From assembly GCA_963717215.1 (NCBI GenBank), contig CAVQVS010000006.1, forward strand, positions 310,001 through 374,000: 64,000 bases of DNA, read 5' to 3'. Below are positions 1 through 7,803 of this stretch, in pieces. Every line of letters begins with the position of its first letter. Positions within the stretch are counted from its first letter, which is position 1. The notes under the pieces are model-generated. The model saw nothing but the letters and a program-made list of their open reading frames with translations. It had not been told where the DNA came from and made no database searches. The DNA comes from Roseiarcus sp963717215. Lineage in GTDB: Bacteria > Pseudomonadota > Alphaproteobacteria > Rhizobiales > Beijerinckiaceae. Both the position numbers and the translations under genes were made by a program.

Positions 1-552
1 GCCTCTGAGGCCGTTAGGAACTGACCTTCGAGGGAGATCGAGTGTGTCGAAGCCGATATTGAGGCGCCCACGCCAGACGTCATCGATCTGCGCGTCCGCC
101 AGGCGCCAGCGGCGGTCTTGCGCATCCCAATATTCGCACACCCAATGGTCTTCGAAATTCGGAGGATTGAAATAGGCGGCGAACCCACAGCGCGACCGCG
201 CCGGCACGCCTTTGGCGCGGAGCACGGTCACAAGCATGAGCGCAAACGAATTGCAGCGCTGAAGCACGCGACGCTCCGGCTTTCGCGCGATATGCAAAGG
301 CTGGGCATCGAGTTCCAGGATGCGAGCAATACGTTCAGCGATCGGCCGCAAATGGATCTCGGCCAAGCAATTCTCCGGCGGCTCGAAGCCGTAGAAATCG
401 CGCGCGACAACGTCATAAATGCCCAAGCCCTGAATGACGCGGCTCAAGGCGGCCACATCATTTGGAAGCGGGTCGATGAGCGCGCTCGCCTCGCCAGGAT
501 CGGTCATCGGACCGTGGGAGGCGTAGAAAGCGAAGATGTCGCTGGCTTCCAT
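1..552 (-). CDS. Transglutaminase-like protein (C-terminus beyond window)
   Basis: The gene reads leftwards and leaves the window, so only the first 184 residues are seen. They hold a transglutaminase-like (papain-fold) core: RCNSFALML with Cys100, EDHWVCEYWD with His136, and LADAQ with Asp153, in the order expected for a Cys-His-Asp triad. Proteins of this type in bacteria are usually uncharacterised peptidase or amidase-like enzymes, and the substrate here cannot be told. No signal peptide is visible, so a cytoplasmic location is likely. The start ATG is the first in frame. The family call rests on the triad spacing and is fairly safe; the precise function is unknown. Confidence 0.72.
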   Translation of the reverse strand, partial: MEASDIFAFYASHGPMTDPGEASALIDPLPNDVAALSRVIQGLGIYDVVARDFYGFEPPENCLAEIHLRPIAERIARILELDAQPLHIARKPERRVLQRCNSFALMLVTVLRAKGVPARSRCGFAAYFNPPNFEDHWVCEYWDAQDRRWRLADAQIDDVWRGRLNIGFDTLDLPRRSVPNGLRG

Positions 553-631
553 GCGGACCCTTTATCGCATCCGATGCTTCGTCTTCCGCAAGCCCACGCG
601 GCCGCGGCCGAGGACCTGTTAGGGTTGGTCT

Positions 632-1105
632 CTACTGAGCGGCCTCTTCCATTTGCGCGATGTCGAGCTTCTTCATGCTCATGACCGCCTGCATGACGCG
701 ATCTTTGCGCTCCGCGTCGCCGCCGCCAAGCAGATCGGGCAAGACCCGCGGCACGATTTGCCAGGACACGCCGAACTTGTCGGTGAGCCAGCCGCACTGG
801 ACATGCTCGCCACCCTCGGCAAGCTTCTCCCACAGCGCGTCGATCTCCGCCTGGTCGTCGCAATTGACCATGAGCGAAATCGCAGGCGTGAACTTGTAAT
901 GCGGGCCGCCGTTCAGCGCCATGAACCGTTGGCCAGCGATTTCGAAGACAATCGTCATCACCTCGCCCTTGTGCGCGGGCGCGAACTCGCCATAGCGCGC
1001 GGTCGACAGAATGCGGCTGTTGGGAAAGATCGAGAGATAGTGGTCGACCGCCTGTTCGGCGTTGAAATCGAACCAGAGACAGGGTGTGATTTTCTGCTCG
1101 GTCAT
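632..1105 (-). CDS. VOC-fold PhnB-like protein
   Basis: A 157-residue protein of the PhnB / 3-demethylubiquinone-9 3-methyltransferase-like branch of the vicinal oxygen chelate (glyoxalase) superfamily. Recognisable family stretches are TPCLWFDFNAEQAVDHYLSIF, FEIAGQRFMALNGGPHYKFTPAISL and CGWLTDKFGVSWQIVP. Members are common and mostly of unknown substrate; despite the older name they are not proven methyltransferases. An earlier in-frame ATG lies seven codons upstream, but the chosen start has a strong AAGGAGGAG ribosome site about six bases before it. The gene is preceded by a long leader with a consensus-like promoter and a TetR-type palindrome. Confidence 0.85.
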   Translation of the reverse strand: MTEQKITPCLWFDFNAEQAVDHYLSIFPNSRILSTARYGEFAPAHKGEVMTIVFEIAGQRFMALNGGPHYKFTPAISLMVNCDDQAEIDALWEKLAEGGEHVQCGWLTDKFGVSWQIVPRVLPDLLGGGDAERKDRVMQAVMSMKKLDIAQMEEAAQ

Positions 1106-1577
1106 GGTCGTCTCCTCCTTTGGCAAGCATCAAGGCGACGGCTAAGAGGCCGTCGCTCGAAGACCCCCGCTGTTCCGCTGCCGATCACGCAAGCGTTGGT
1201 GGCGAGACCGCGGCCGAACGCGCCGTCATCGAACCGGGTGAGAGCCTCGCCGTTGCCGTCTGCGTTCCTGCGCCTCATACCGACCAGTTGGTATGATTGT
1301 CAAGGGGTCGAGGCCGCGTTGTCGAAAGGGAGGGCTCGCCGAAGCCAGCGGGAGTCTAGGCCAGAGCCCGCGGCATTCTGGCAGAATCGATTGGCCTCAG
1401 CGCGCCCGCCCGCTCTTGTGGGGGGAAGGGGTGGGGGTTGCGCGCCGCCAGTGAGATTATCGAATGCGCCATCGCTCGCTCGTCGCGCATGACGGGCCGC
1501 CCCCCTCCTCTGTCCTGCCCCGCACGGGGAGGAAATGCGGCGGGACAATCTGCGCGTAAAGTCGAGAGCAGTAGGCG
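1106..1577. other. Intergenic region between tetR and VOC gene
   Basis: No credible gene on either strand. Apart from the promoter/operator at 1274-1303, I see only GC-rich sequence with G-runs near 1420-1440. The region is long for a leader, so remnants of a lost gene are possible, but no family match was seen. Confidence 0.5.
1274..1303 (-). promoter_or_regulatory. Promoter with embedded TetR-type operator
   Basis: On the minus strand a perfect -35 TTGACA (1298-1303) is followed after 18 bases by TATGAG (1274-1279). The spacer carries the palindrome CATACCGACCAGTTGGTATG (1276-1295), whose arms CATACC/GGTATG are perfect. This is the usual placement of a TetR-family operator, between or over the core promoter elements. 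It would drive the VOC gene, whose start is about 170 bases downstream. Which regulator binds is not shown; the nearby TetR gene has different repeats at its own promoter. Confidence 0.5.
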
Positions 1578-2234
1578 CTAGACGCCTTCAGCGCCGCAGA
1601 TCGTCCCGACTGCATCGGCGACGATGGGCTCGATGGCTGCGCGCGAAATCCGGGCCCGCGCCCGGATCGACATCGTGTGCAGGGTCGCCGTCGCCACCCG
1701 CGCGAGGCGCCGGGGATCGGCGCTCGCCGGCAGTTCGCCCGCCGCACGGGCGTCGGCGAACAGGCGGGCGAATGCGCGATCGGTCCCGTCGATCGCGTCG
1801 GACACTAGCCCGTGAAGATCCGGATCGGCGATCGCCTCGGAGGCGGCGCTGAGCACCGTGAAACAGCCGCGCGGGCCCTCCGGCCCACTGAGGTAAAGAT
1901 CGAGCGCGGCGGTGAGAATGCGCGCGAGCTTCGTCCGCAAGGGCGCGCGCGCGGCAAACAGGGGCGCGAACAACTCGTTCACGCGCTTTCGATACTGGCC
2001 GTAGGCCTGCAGGTACAGCGCCCGCTTGTCGCCAAAGGCGCCATACAGGCTCGGGCGGTTCAGGCCGGTCGCCGCGCTGATGTCATCGAGCGAGGTGGCG
2101 GCGAAACCGTCGCTCCAAAACACGTCCATCGCTTGCGCGAGCGCCGTGTCAGCCTCGAACGCGCGTGGCCGACCCCGCCGGCGCGGAGTGGCCTTGAGAG
2201 CGGAGCGCGTGGTTTTTTGTACCATGTTGAACAA
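1578..2234 (-). CDS. TetR/AcrR family transcriptional regulator
   Basis: A 218-residue one-component repressor. The N-terminal DNA-binding domain is clear (helix-turn-helix about residues 47-73, TSLDDISAATGLNRPSLYGAFGDKRAL shortened here to its key pieces TSLDDISAATGLNR and SLYGAFGDK). The C-terminal half is the variable ligand domain (TetR_C type). It is divergent from a glutathione S-transferase gene, 59 bases away, and probably controls that gene and itself. A second ATG (2225, MVQK) is an equally possible start. Repeats related to GTACAAAA flank and overlap this start and are candidate operators. Confidence 0.9.
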   Translation of the reverse strand: MFNMVQKTTRSALKATPRRRGRPRAFEADTALAQAMDVFWSDGFAATSLDDISAATGLNRPSLYGAFGDKRALYLQAYGQYRKRVNELFAPLFAARAPLRTKLARILTAALDLYLSGPEGPRGCFTVLSAASEAIADPDLHGLVSDAIDGTDRAFARLFADARAAGELPASADPRRLARVATATLHTMSIRARARISRAAIEPIVADAVGTICGAEGV

Positions 2235-2276
2235 AACTCTTGACTGCGCTAATTATATGCGAGAGAGTACAAAAAA
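2213..2276. promoter_or_regulatory. Divergent tetR/GST control region with inverted repeats
   Basis: TTTTTTGTAC at 2213-2222 and its perfect inverse GTACAAAAAA at 2267-2276 lie 44 bases apart. A third related half-site, GAACAAAA, is at 2229-2236 and forms TTTTGT-N10-ACAAAA with the first. They cover the tetR start and the GST leader, so binding could shut both genes. A TTGACT hexamer at 2240-2245 could be the -35 for GST. Confidence 0.45.
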
Positions 2277-2293
2277 TTGCAATGGAGGAACCC

Positions 2294-2941
2294 ATGGAGC
2301 TGTTTTTCGCGCCCCTCGCCTGCTCGATGTCGGCGCGCATCGCGCTCGCCGAAGCCGGCGCGGCCATCGATCTCGTCGAGGTCGACACCAAGGCCGGACG
2401 CATCGTCGCGACGGGCGAGGATTATCGCGCGGTCAACGCGCTCGGCTACGTGCCGGCGCTGAGACTCGACGACGGAACCGTGCTGACGGAGAACGCGGCC
2501 ATCCTGCAATATATCGCCGAGCAATATCCCGACGCGCAGCTCGCGCCGCCGGCGTCCGACCGCGTCGGGCGCGCGAAGCTTCGCCAATGGTTGAGCTTCA
2601 TCAGCGCCGAACTGCACAAGGGCCTCATGACGCCCTTGCTTGGCGACAAGACCCCGCCCGAGGTGAAGGCCTGGACGTTAAGCAAATACGCCCCGCGCCT
2701 CGCTTATCTCGACGCCAAGTTGAAGGACCGGGAATTCCTGCTCGACCGCTTCAGCGTCGCCGACGGCTATCTGACCACGGTGCTCAACTGGACGCGTGCG
2801 ACGCCCCAGATCGACCTCGCCGCTTATCCGAATGTGAAAGCCTATCTCGAGCGGATGCGCGCGAGGCCCAGCGTGGCGCAGGCTCTGGCGACGGAGATTC
2901 CGCTGTTCCACGCCGAGGTGGAGCGACGCAAGGCGGCGTAA
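2294..2941 (+). CDS. Glutathione S-transferase family protein
   Basis: A 215-residue cytosolic GST. The N-terminal thioredoxin-like domain starts MELFFAPLACSMSARIALAE and contains the cis-Pro loop (GYVPAL) and the glutathione-binding TENAAILQYIAEQYP motif; an all-helical C-terminal domain follows (RQWLSFISAELHKG, VADGYLTTVLNW). Ser11 next to Cys9 is in the place of the usual catalytic Ser/Cys of beta-class-like bacterial GSTs. An ATG four codons earlier exists, but GGAGGA lies just before the chosen one. Divergent TetR control suggests induction by an electrophile or xenobiotic. Confidence 0.9.
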   Translation: MELFFAPLACSMSARIALAEAGAAIDLVEVDTKAGRIVATGEDYRAVNALGYVPALRLDDGTVLTENAAILQYIAEQYPDAQLAPPASDRVGRAKLRQWLSFISAELHKGLMTPLLGDKTPPEVKAWTLSKYAPRLAYLDAKLKDREFLLDRFSVADGYLTTVLNWTRATPQIDLAAYPNVKAYLERMRARPSVAQALATEIPLFHAEVERRKAA

Positions 2942-2996
2942 GGCGCACAGCCAAAGGGGGTCGGTCCCGATGGACCTGGGTTAAAACGGGGATCCG

Positions 2997-3029
2997 CGGC
3001 GGGCGTTGCCGTAAAGGTGGCGCCCGCCG
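2997..3029 (+). terminator. Hairpin after GST gene
   Basis: CGGCGGGCG and CGCCCGCCG form a perfect 9-bp stem with a 15-base loop, 56 bases after the GST stop. The following sequence is only weakly T-rich, so termination is inferred. Confidence 0.4.
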
Positions 3030-3090
3030 TCGGGAACTTTGACGTAGCCTTGGCGTTTTCTTCTCAGACAACAGCCAAGGAGAATTTCTC

Positions 3091-3471
3091 ATGGACGCCG
3101 TCCGCGAAACGACGACCCTTATCGCCGCCGACAAAGTCCAAGGCACTGACGTCTTCAACAACGGCGGCGACCGGCTGGGCTCGGTTCACGATCTGATGAT
3201 CGACAAGCAAACCGGTCAGGTCGCTTATGCGATCCTTTCATTTGGCGGATTCCTCGGCGTGGGAAGCTCCTATCATCCGCTGCCCTGGTCGCTTCTGAGG
3301 TACAACACCAACCTCGGCGGCTACGTCGTCGAGATTAACGAGAGCCAGCTCAAGGACGCGCCTTCCTATCCGGTGGGTACAGAGCCCGCCTGGGGCGATC
3401 CAGACTATGAGGGCAGGCTCCACGACTACTATGGCGTCGGCCCCTACTGGAGCATTCCAGGCCCGCTTTGA
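3091..3471 (+). CDS. PRC-barrel domain protein
   Basis: A 126-residue protein made almost wholly of one PRC-barrel domain: LIAADKVQGTDVFN, GDRLGSVHDLMIDKQTG and VAYAILSFGGFLGVGSSYHPLPW are typical of the soluble stand-alone members of Hyphomicrobiales. The tail is rich in Tyr/Trp/Gly (YYGVGPYWSIPGPL). PRC barrels occur in photosynthetic reaction centre H subunits and RimM, but the small single-domain forms are uncharacterised and often stress-related. AAGGAG sits eight bases before the ATG. It appears monocistronic, with a strong hairpin after it. Confidence 0.9.
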   Translation: MDAVRETTTLIAADKVQGTDVFNNGGDRLGSVHDLMIDKQTGQVAYAILSFGGFLGVGSSYHPLPWSLLRYNTNLGGYVVEINESQLKDAPSYPVGTEPAWGDPDYEGRLHDYYGVGPYWSIPGPL

Positions 3472-3521
3472 CGCGCTTCCGAGTGGTGCGCCATTAGGGA
3501 CCCTGCAGCCTGATGGTCAAG

Positions 3522-3549
3522 CAAGGCGGCGGTTCATTCCGCCGCCTTG
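3522..3549 (+). terminator. Strong hairpin after PRC-barrel gene
   Basis: CAAGGCGGCGG (3522-3532) and CCGCCGCCTTG (3539-3549) form a perfect 11-bp stem with a six-base loop. A short pyrimidine-rich run follows. It is well placed, 50 bases after the stop, to end transcription. Confidence 0.65.
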
Positions 3550-3675
3550 TCCGTTTCGGCTCCGCTCGCGCGCCCTGCCCGCCCTCCTTATCGCTCGGCG
3601 CGGCACGAAAGGCGGCGAGCCTCCGTGCAAAAGCCAGTTGGATCGGATAGAGAGCCAATCGCCGGCGGTTGTTTG

Positions 3676-3924
3676 ATGAGCTGCTTTCAGCAAGTCGGCA
3701 GCCCATTGAACCTGCGGGTGACAGAGTTGAATGGCTCGTCCGAATTTACAACCTGGGTGGCGTTGGCCGGCGCCGCGATTCTGGCGGGGCTATGCGCGAT
3801 CTATTCCTCGTCTCCATGGGTCCTGATCGCAGCCGCGCTCATTGGCGCCTATCTCGGCTATAAAGGCGAGCGCCTCGGCCGGAATTATGTCGAAAGGCGC
3901 CTATCGCGAAATCGCCCGGGATAG
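3676..3924 (+). CDS. Small membrane protein, hypothetical
   Basis: An 82-residue protein. The middle is strongly hydrophobic and can form two short membrane segments (about residues 27-41, WVALAGAAILAGLCAIY, and 45-60, SPWVLIAAALIGAYLGYK), followed by a basic tail ERLGRNYVERRLSRNRPG that would stay in the cytoplasm. I recognise no family. No good ribosome site precedes the ATG, and the frame stays open upstream towards 3547, so the start is uncertain. It converges on the next gene. Confidence 0.5.
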   Translation: MSCFQQVGSPLNLRVTELNGSSEFTTWVALAGAAILAGLCAIYSSSPWVLIAAALIGAYLGYKGERLGRNYVERRLSRNRPG

Positions 3925-3990
3925 AGCCGGTCTGCACGTTTCGGAGCCTCTTCGGAGGCGCTCGGCGCCCCGCTTTTGACCGTACCTTTC

Positions 3991-4407
3991 CTAATCCCAG
4001 CCATTGATGACGTGGCAGTAGTCCGTGCCGCCCGGCGAGCCGCCGGCATTCTGACCGATGGCCTGCAAGGATGACAAATCGCCCGCGATTGTGATGATAA
4101 GGTAGCGGTTCTGATCGCGCCGAATGGCGACGACACGCGCAACGCCGGGCCCGACCTGCTGGCTTCGCGCGGCATAGGTGTAGGGCCTGCCGTGAGGCGT
4201 CTTGATTTGGACCGTCTGATCGCCGCTGTCATATCCAACGAAATAGGAACCGCCGTCCGCCGGATCGCATTCCAGTGACCAAACGCGGTGCGTAACCATC
4301 CTTGGCGGCGAAACGAACATATCCGCCGTGTTGTCGCTGTAGGCGCCGGCTTCGGCGGGCCCGGCGAGGCACAAGGCGAGCGGAGCCGCGGCTAGGAAAT
4401 TGCGCAT
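3991..4407 (-). CDS. Secreted hypothetical protein
   Basis: A 138-residue exported protein. MRNFLAAAPLALCLAGPAEA is a clear Sec signal peptide, cleaved before GAYSDN. The mature part has a pair of cysteines (SLECDPADGG and GTDYCHVINGWD) that could form a disulfide. Phrases such as GQTVQIKTPHGRPYTYAARSQQ are not tied to a family I can name. An ATG five codons earlier gives a less typical signal peptide, so the later one was chosen. The likely place is the periplasm. Confidence 0.65.
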   Translation of the reverse strand: MRNFLAAAPLALCLAGPAEAGAYSDNTADMFVSPPRMVTHRVWSLECDPADGGSYFVGYDSGDQTVQIKTPHGRPYTYAARSQQVGPGVARVVAIRRDQNRYLIITIAGDLSSLQAIGQNAGGSPGGTDYCHVINGWD

Positions 4408-4876
4408 GGGATTTCCACTCAATTGTCAGTCCAAAGCGGACAAGGAAAAGACGCATGGGTAGCGCTAAATCAGGTTTGCCTCGCGGCGGTCCCGTCCAGT
4501 TTAGCTAAATAATATTGTATTTTATGCGCACCGCTCGCGCAACACAAACCCCAGCGGATGGTTATTGAAATCACAGGGTGGTGAGGACCACCTACGCATT
4601 GAATGTATCAATTTGCGCGACACGGGCGCGGCCGATCTCCCCGGCGAACGCCCGTCGCCAATCCTGGCGTCGATTTGACCGCAAGTTTCGTGGCGCATTC
4701 GACGAGCGAGCGACGTATCAGTTGAAAAGCGCGGAGGTCGCGAGGAAAAAGTTCTTGCTTCGTTCTCGTCAACAAGTTAGACAAGCTGGCCCCTTTCGAG
4801 GCGAGGCGGGGGGCGCTGCGCCCTCCCAAAACTTAGATTCAAACCTATATAAAAGAGGACCTGTACGGCCCTTATT
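4408..4876. other. Intergenic region upstream of cyclase
   Basis: No convincing gene. An AT-rich patch near 4500-4530 (AAATAATATTGTATTTTATG) is the likeliest promoter area for a flanking gene. No repeat or RNA gene was recognised. Confidence 0.5.
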
Positions 4877-6364
4877 TTGAACGGCCGGCCCCGGCCGTTG
4901 TTGATCGGCCGCAGACCAACTTTCGAGGAAATGCTATGGCTGACGAAGCGCTATTTGGGCTTTTGCGGCAAACCGCCGATCGCGGCGGTGGTCGAGGCCC
5001 TGAAGACATCCGTCGAGACGGACCAGGATCGGTTGCTCAACCGCATCAATCCCCTGGCCTATGCGAAGGCGCATGGCCTTGGCGAGGAGCAGACGATCGG
5101 CGCCTTTGTCCACGCGGCGCGGCTCGGGCTGTTCGACATGTCATGGAATATGATGTGTCCGTCATGCGGCGGCGTGATCGAGGCCGGAGCAGCGCTCAAG
5201 AACCTCAATCAGCCGCAGTACTATTGCTCGTTCTGCACGGTCGATTGCGAGCCGACGCTCGATAAGCTGGTCGAGGTCACCTTCACCGTCAATCCCCGGA
5301 TTCGCCGCATCGCCGCGCACGATCCGGATTCGCTGCCTTTCGCCGAATACATGCGCCAGATCTTCTGGAGTTCGAGCAACGAGTTTCCGGACGATGTCGA
5401 AAGCGCTGTCGAAAAGGTGACGCTCGATACGATGGAGCTCGGGTCGGGCGAGAAGGCGGCGATGTCGCTCAACCTCCCGACTGGCTTTGCGATTGTTTTC
5501 GAGCCTGTCACCCACTCGTCGCTCTTCCTTGAGGTTGAGGGGGAAGAGACCAAGGAAAGGCGGAACCTGTCGCTCGTCTTCGCCGACGCACACACCCACA
5601 GCGGCACCCAGAAGATCCAGCCGGGTCCGGCTCGCATCACGTTTGAAAACAAGGCTGAACGCCGGACGATGCCGGGGATCTGGCTGCATAGCGACGAGAT
5701 GAACACGCTCACCAACACCCGCCGGCCGTTCCTGACCGCGACACGGCTGCTCAGCAACCAGGCGTTCCGCGATCTCTACCGCAGCGGGACGTTCGATCCC
5801 GAGCAGCGGTTCAAGATCACGAGCCTCACGATCCTGTTCACCGACCTCAGGGGCTCGACCGCGCTTTACGACCGGATCGGCGATCTTGCCGCCTTCGATC
5901 TCGTGCGCAGCCACTTCGGCGCCCTGCTCGATGCGGTCTCAACCGAGGGCGGCGCGGTGGTCAAGACCATTGGCGATGCGGTGATGGCGACTTTCCCCAC
6001 CCCCGACCGGGCGCTGCGGGCGGCGATGCGGATGCGCGAGGCGATGCGCGAAATCAATCAGACGCGCGGCGGCGAGGACCTGGCGCTCAATATCGGCCTG
6101 CATTCGGGCCCCTGCCTCGCCGTCATGCTCGACGACCGGCAGGACTATTTCGGCCAGACCGTCAACATCGCCTCGCGCGTGAACGAGCTGGCCGACCCGA
6201 CCGCGATCCTGGCGACCAAGCCGATCATCGAAAGCGCCGAGGTCGGGCGGGTGCTCGGCGAAGCCAGCTACCGAACGACGCCACGGTCTTCGCAGCTTCG
6301 AGGCCTCAGCGACGAGTTCGAGATCTTCGAGGTTCGCGAACGCGAGGCAATCGCGGCGGAGTAA
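4877..6364 (+). CDS. DUF5939-class III adenylate/guanylate cyclase
   Basis: A 495-residue soluble nucleotide cyclase. The N-terminal two thirds fit the DUF5939 architecture and contain a Cys4 zinc ribbon (CPSC at 94-97, CSFC at 117-120). The C-terminal catalytic domain has ILFTDLRGSTALYDRIGD (metal Asp323), VVKTIGDAVMATF (second metal Asp367) and QTVNIASRVNELA (Asn430, Arg434 for catalysis). It should make cAMP or cGMP from ATP or GTP; the N-terminal domain is the likely sensor. The start is a TTG; an in-frame ATG at 4931 is possible, and a 20-bp palindrome lies just after the TTG, which makes the start doubtful. Confidence 0.88.
   Translation: MNGRPRPLLIGRRPTFEEMLWLTKRYLGFCGKPPIAAVVEALKTSVETDQDRLLNRINPLAYAKAHGLGEEQTIGAFVHAARLGLFDMSWNMMCPSCGGVIEAGAALKNLNQPQYYCSFCTVDCEPTLDKLVEVTFTVNPRIRRIAAHDPDSLPFAEYMRQIFWSSSNEFPDDVESAVEKVTLDTMELGSGEKAAMSLNLPTGFAIVFEPVTHSSLFLEVEGEETKERRNLSLVFADAHTHSGTQKIQPGPARITFENKAERRTMPGIWLHSDEMNTLTNTRRPFLTATRLLSNQAFRDLYRSGTFDPEQRFKITSLTILFTDLRGSTALYDRIGDLAAFDLVRSHFGALLDAVSTEGGAVVKTIGDAVMATFPTPDRALRAAMRMREAMREINQTRGGEDLALNIGLHSGPCLAVMLDDRQDYFGQTVNIASRVNELADPTAILATKPIIESAEVGRVLGEASYRTTPRSSQLRGLSDEFEIFEVREREAIAAE
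4880..4899. promoter_or_regulatory. 20-bp palindrome at cyclase start
   Basis: Two perfect 9-bp arms, AACGGCCGG and CCGGCCGTT, separated by CC, begin right after the proposed TTG start. It may be an operator or an mRNA hairpin if translation really begins at the downstream ATG. This is inference from position and symmetry only. Confidence 0.3.
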
Positions 6365-6374
6365 GCCGCCACCC

Positions 6375-6911
6375 TTATCGGCCGGCGGCTTTCTGCCGGC
6401 CAAAAACCTCGCGCCCTTCCTGATCGAGGATGCGCAAGGCGATCGTGCGCGGCGGCCACGCGGCGATCGCGGCGGCGATGATCGCGGCAGAGACATCGGA
6501 GGCGCGGATCTCGTCTTCGCGCAAGACGGAAGGCGTGGAACCGGTTCCTGCTCCCATGAATTGGATCCGGAACGGTTGGGGCGTGGGAACGCCGCCCGCC
6601 TTCGGTTGTCGCTCCGACTCAGGCTCGGGACGGGGTCGAGCCCTGTGCGCCACGCCCGGCTCACGATCCAGCACGAAGAAAGTGTTCATCGCCAATTGGG
6701 TCGAGAGATTAAGGCCGACGCGGCTACCGGTCTTGCGCGCAATCGCCTTGGCGACGAGCGCCCAATCCTCGGCGGTCGCATCGGAACTGGCCTCGTGCTC
6801 CCGTCGCCGCGCCTCCTGATAGGCACGGTCGCCGAGGTCACGGATCAGGCCGTCAGCCTCGGCCTCGATGCGTTCGCTTCGAGCGCGCTTGGAAGGCGCC
6901 CAGGCGGTCAT
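6375..6911 (-). CDS. Hypothetical protein, charged
   Basis: A 178-residue protein that converges on the cyclase with ten bases between the stops. The first half is charged and helical (RSERIEAEADGLIRDLGDRAYQEARRREHEA), then AEDWALVAKAIARKTGSRVGLNLSTQLAMNTFFVLD, a Pro-rich linker and a conserved-looking tail with SAAIIAAAIAAWPPRTIALRIL. There is no signal peptide or known motif. Similar Hyphomicrobiales proteins are annotated only as hypothetical. The chosen ATG has CGGAG upstream; an earlier in-frame start at 6968 is possible. Confidence 0.6.
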   Translation of the reverse strand: MTAWAPSKRARSERIEAEADGLIRDLGDRAYQEARRREHEASSDATAEDWALVAKAIARKTGSRVGLNLSTQLAMNTFFVLDREPGVAHRARPRPEPESERQPKAGGVPTPQPFRIQFMGAGTGSTPSVLREDEIRASDVSAAIIAAAIAAWPPRTIALRILDQEGREVFGRQKAAGR

Positions 6912-7158
6912 TCTTCGGCTCCGTTCACCCCGCAACCTCATAGCTGCATATTCGCGCCGCGTCGACAACAGGTTTTCCTCGGAGCCCCCGCCGTTCCGAA
7001 ATCTTCGCCATGGGCAAGGCCCACGCCGGTGGCGCGAAATGTCCCATGTCTAGGCTCAAAACGCCGAGGACAGCCTCAGTGGGACATGAAATATTGAATG
7101 TAGTCAGTCAGGTTTAGTCATCAAGATATTGATTATCCTGTATACTTTACCTACAGTA

Positions 7159-7791
7159 TCATTCCGCCATCAGCCGCTCGACCAATTGTCCGACCCCGGT
7201 CTGGACTCGTCTCGCGCGCATCCGCTCGGCCGCGACGATCGTCTTCACGGCTCCATAGGCGCGGTTGAGGTCGTCATTGACCACGACGTAATGATAGTCG
7301 CGCCACCGCTCGATCTCCGTTCGCGCGTTCTCGAACCGCGCGTCGATGGAAGCGGCCGTGTCCTCCGCCCGGCGCTCGAGCCGCGCGCGCAGTTCCCGCA
7401 TCGAGGGTGGGAGAACAAAAATGCTGACGACGTCGTCGCCCAGTCGTTCTCGCACCTGTTTCGCGCCCTGCCAGTCGACGTCGAACAGCATGTCGCGCCC
7501 TTCCGCGAGAACCTTTTCCACAGGCTTGAGCGGCGTGCCATAGGCGTTGCCATGCACCTCGGCCGATTCGAGCAACTCGTCCGCCGCCTTCATGTGGTCG
7601 AATTCGCCCCGGTCGATGAAGTGGTAATGAACGCCGTCGACCTCGGAGGAACGCCGCGTCCGCGTTGTCACGGACACCGAGAGGGTGAGATCGAGCGCGC
7701 TGTCCTGCATCAGCATCCGGGTCAGCGTGGTCTTGCCCGCGCCCGACGGCGAGGACAGAATCAGGATCATGCCTCGCCGGCTCGCGGCCAT
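7159..7791 (-). CDS. gmk: Guanylate kinase
   Basis: Converts GMP and ATP to GDP and ADP, an essential step in guanine nucleotide recycling. At 210 residues it has the usual length. The P-loop SSPSGAGKTT is at residues 13-22, followed by SVSVTTRTRRSSEVDGVHYHF (the GMP-binding segment) and GNAYGTPLKPVE. The DVDWQGAKQVR segment is the typical Walker-B region. It lies 12 bases after yicC, the common alphaproteobacterial order, and the two are probably one transcript. Confidence 0.97.
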   Translation of the reverse strand: MAASRRGMILILSSPSGAGKTTLTRMLMQDSALDLTLSVSVTTRTRRSSEVDGVHYHFIDRGEFDHMKAADELLESAEVHGNAYGTPLKPVEKVLAEGRDMLFDVDWQGAKQVRERLGDDVVSIFVLPPSMRELRARLERRAEDTAASIDARFENARTEIERWRDYHYVVVNDDLNRAYGAVKTIVAAERMRARRVQTGVGQLVERLMAE

Positions 7792-7803
7792 TGCTTCGAA
7801 CTC

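Noticed and set aside
653..1492. 279-codon open frame on the plus strand
   Set aside because: It is antisense to the VOC gene and its leader, with a low-complexity Arg/Pro-rich product.
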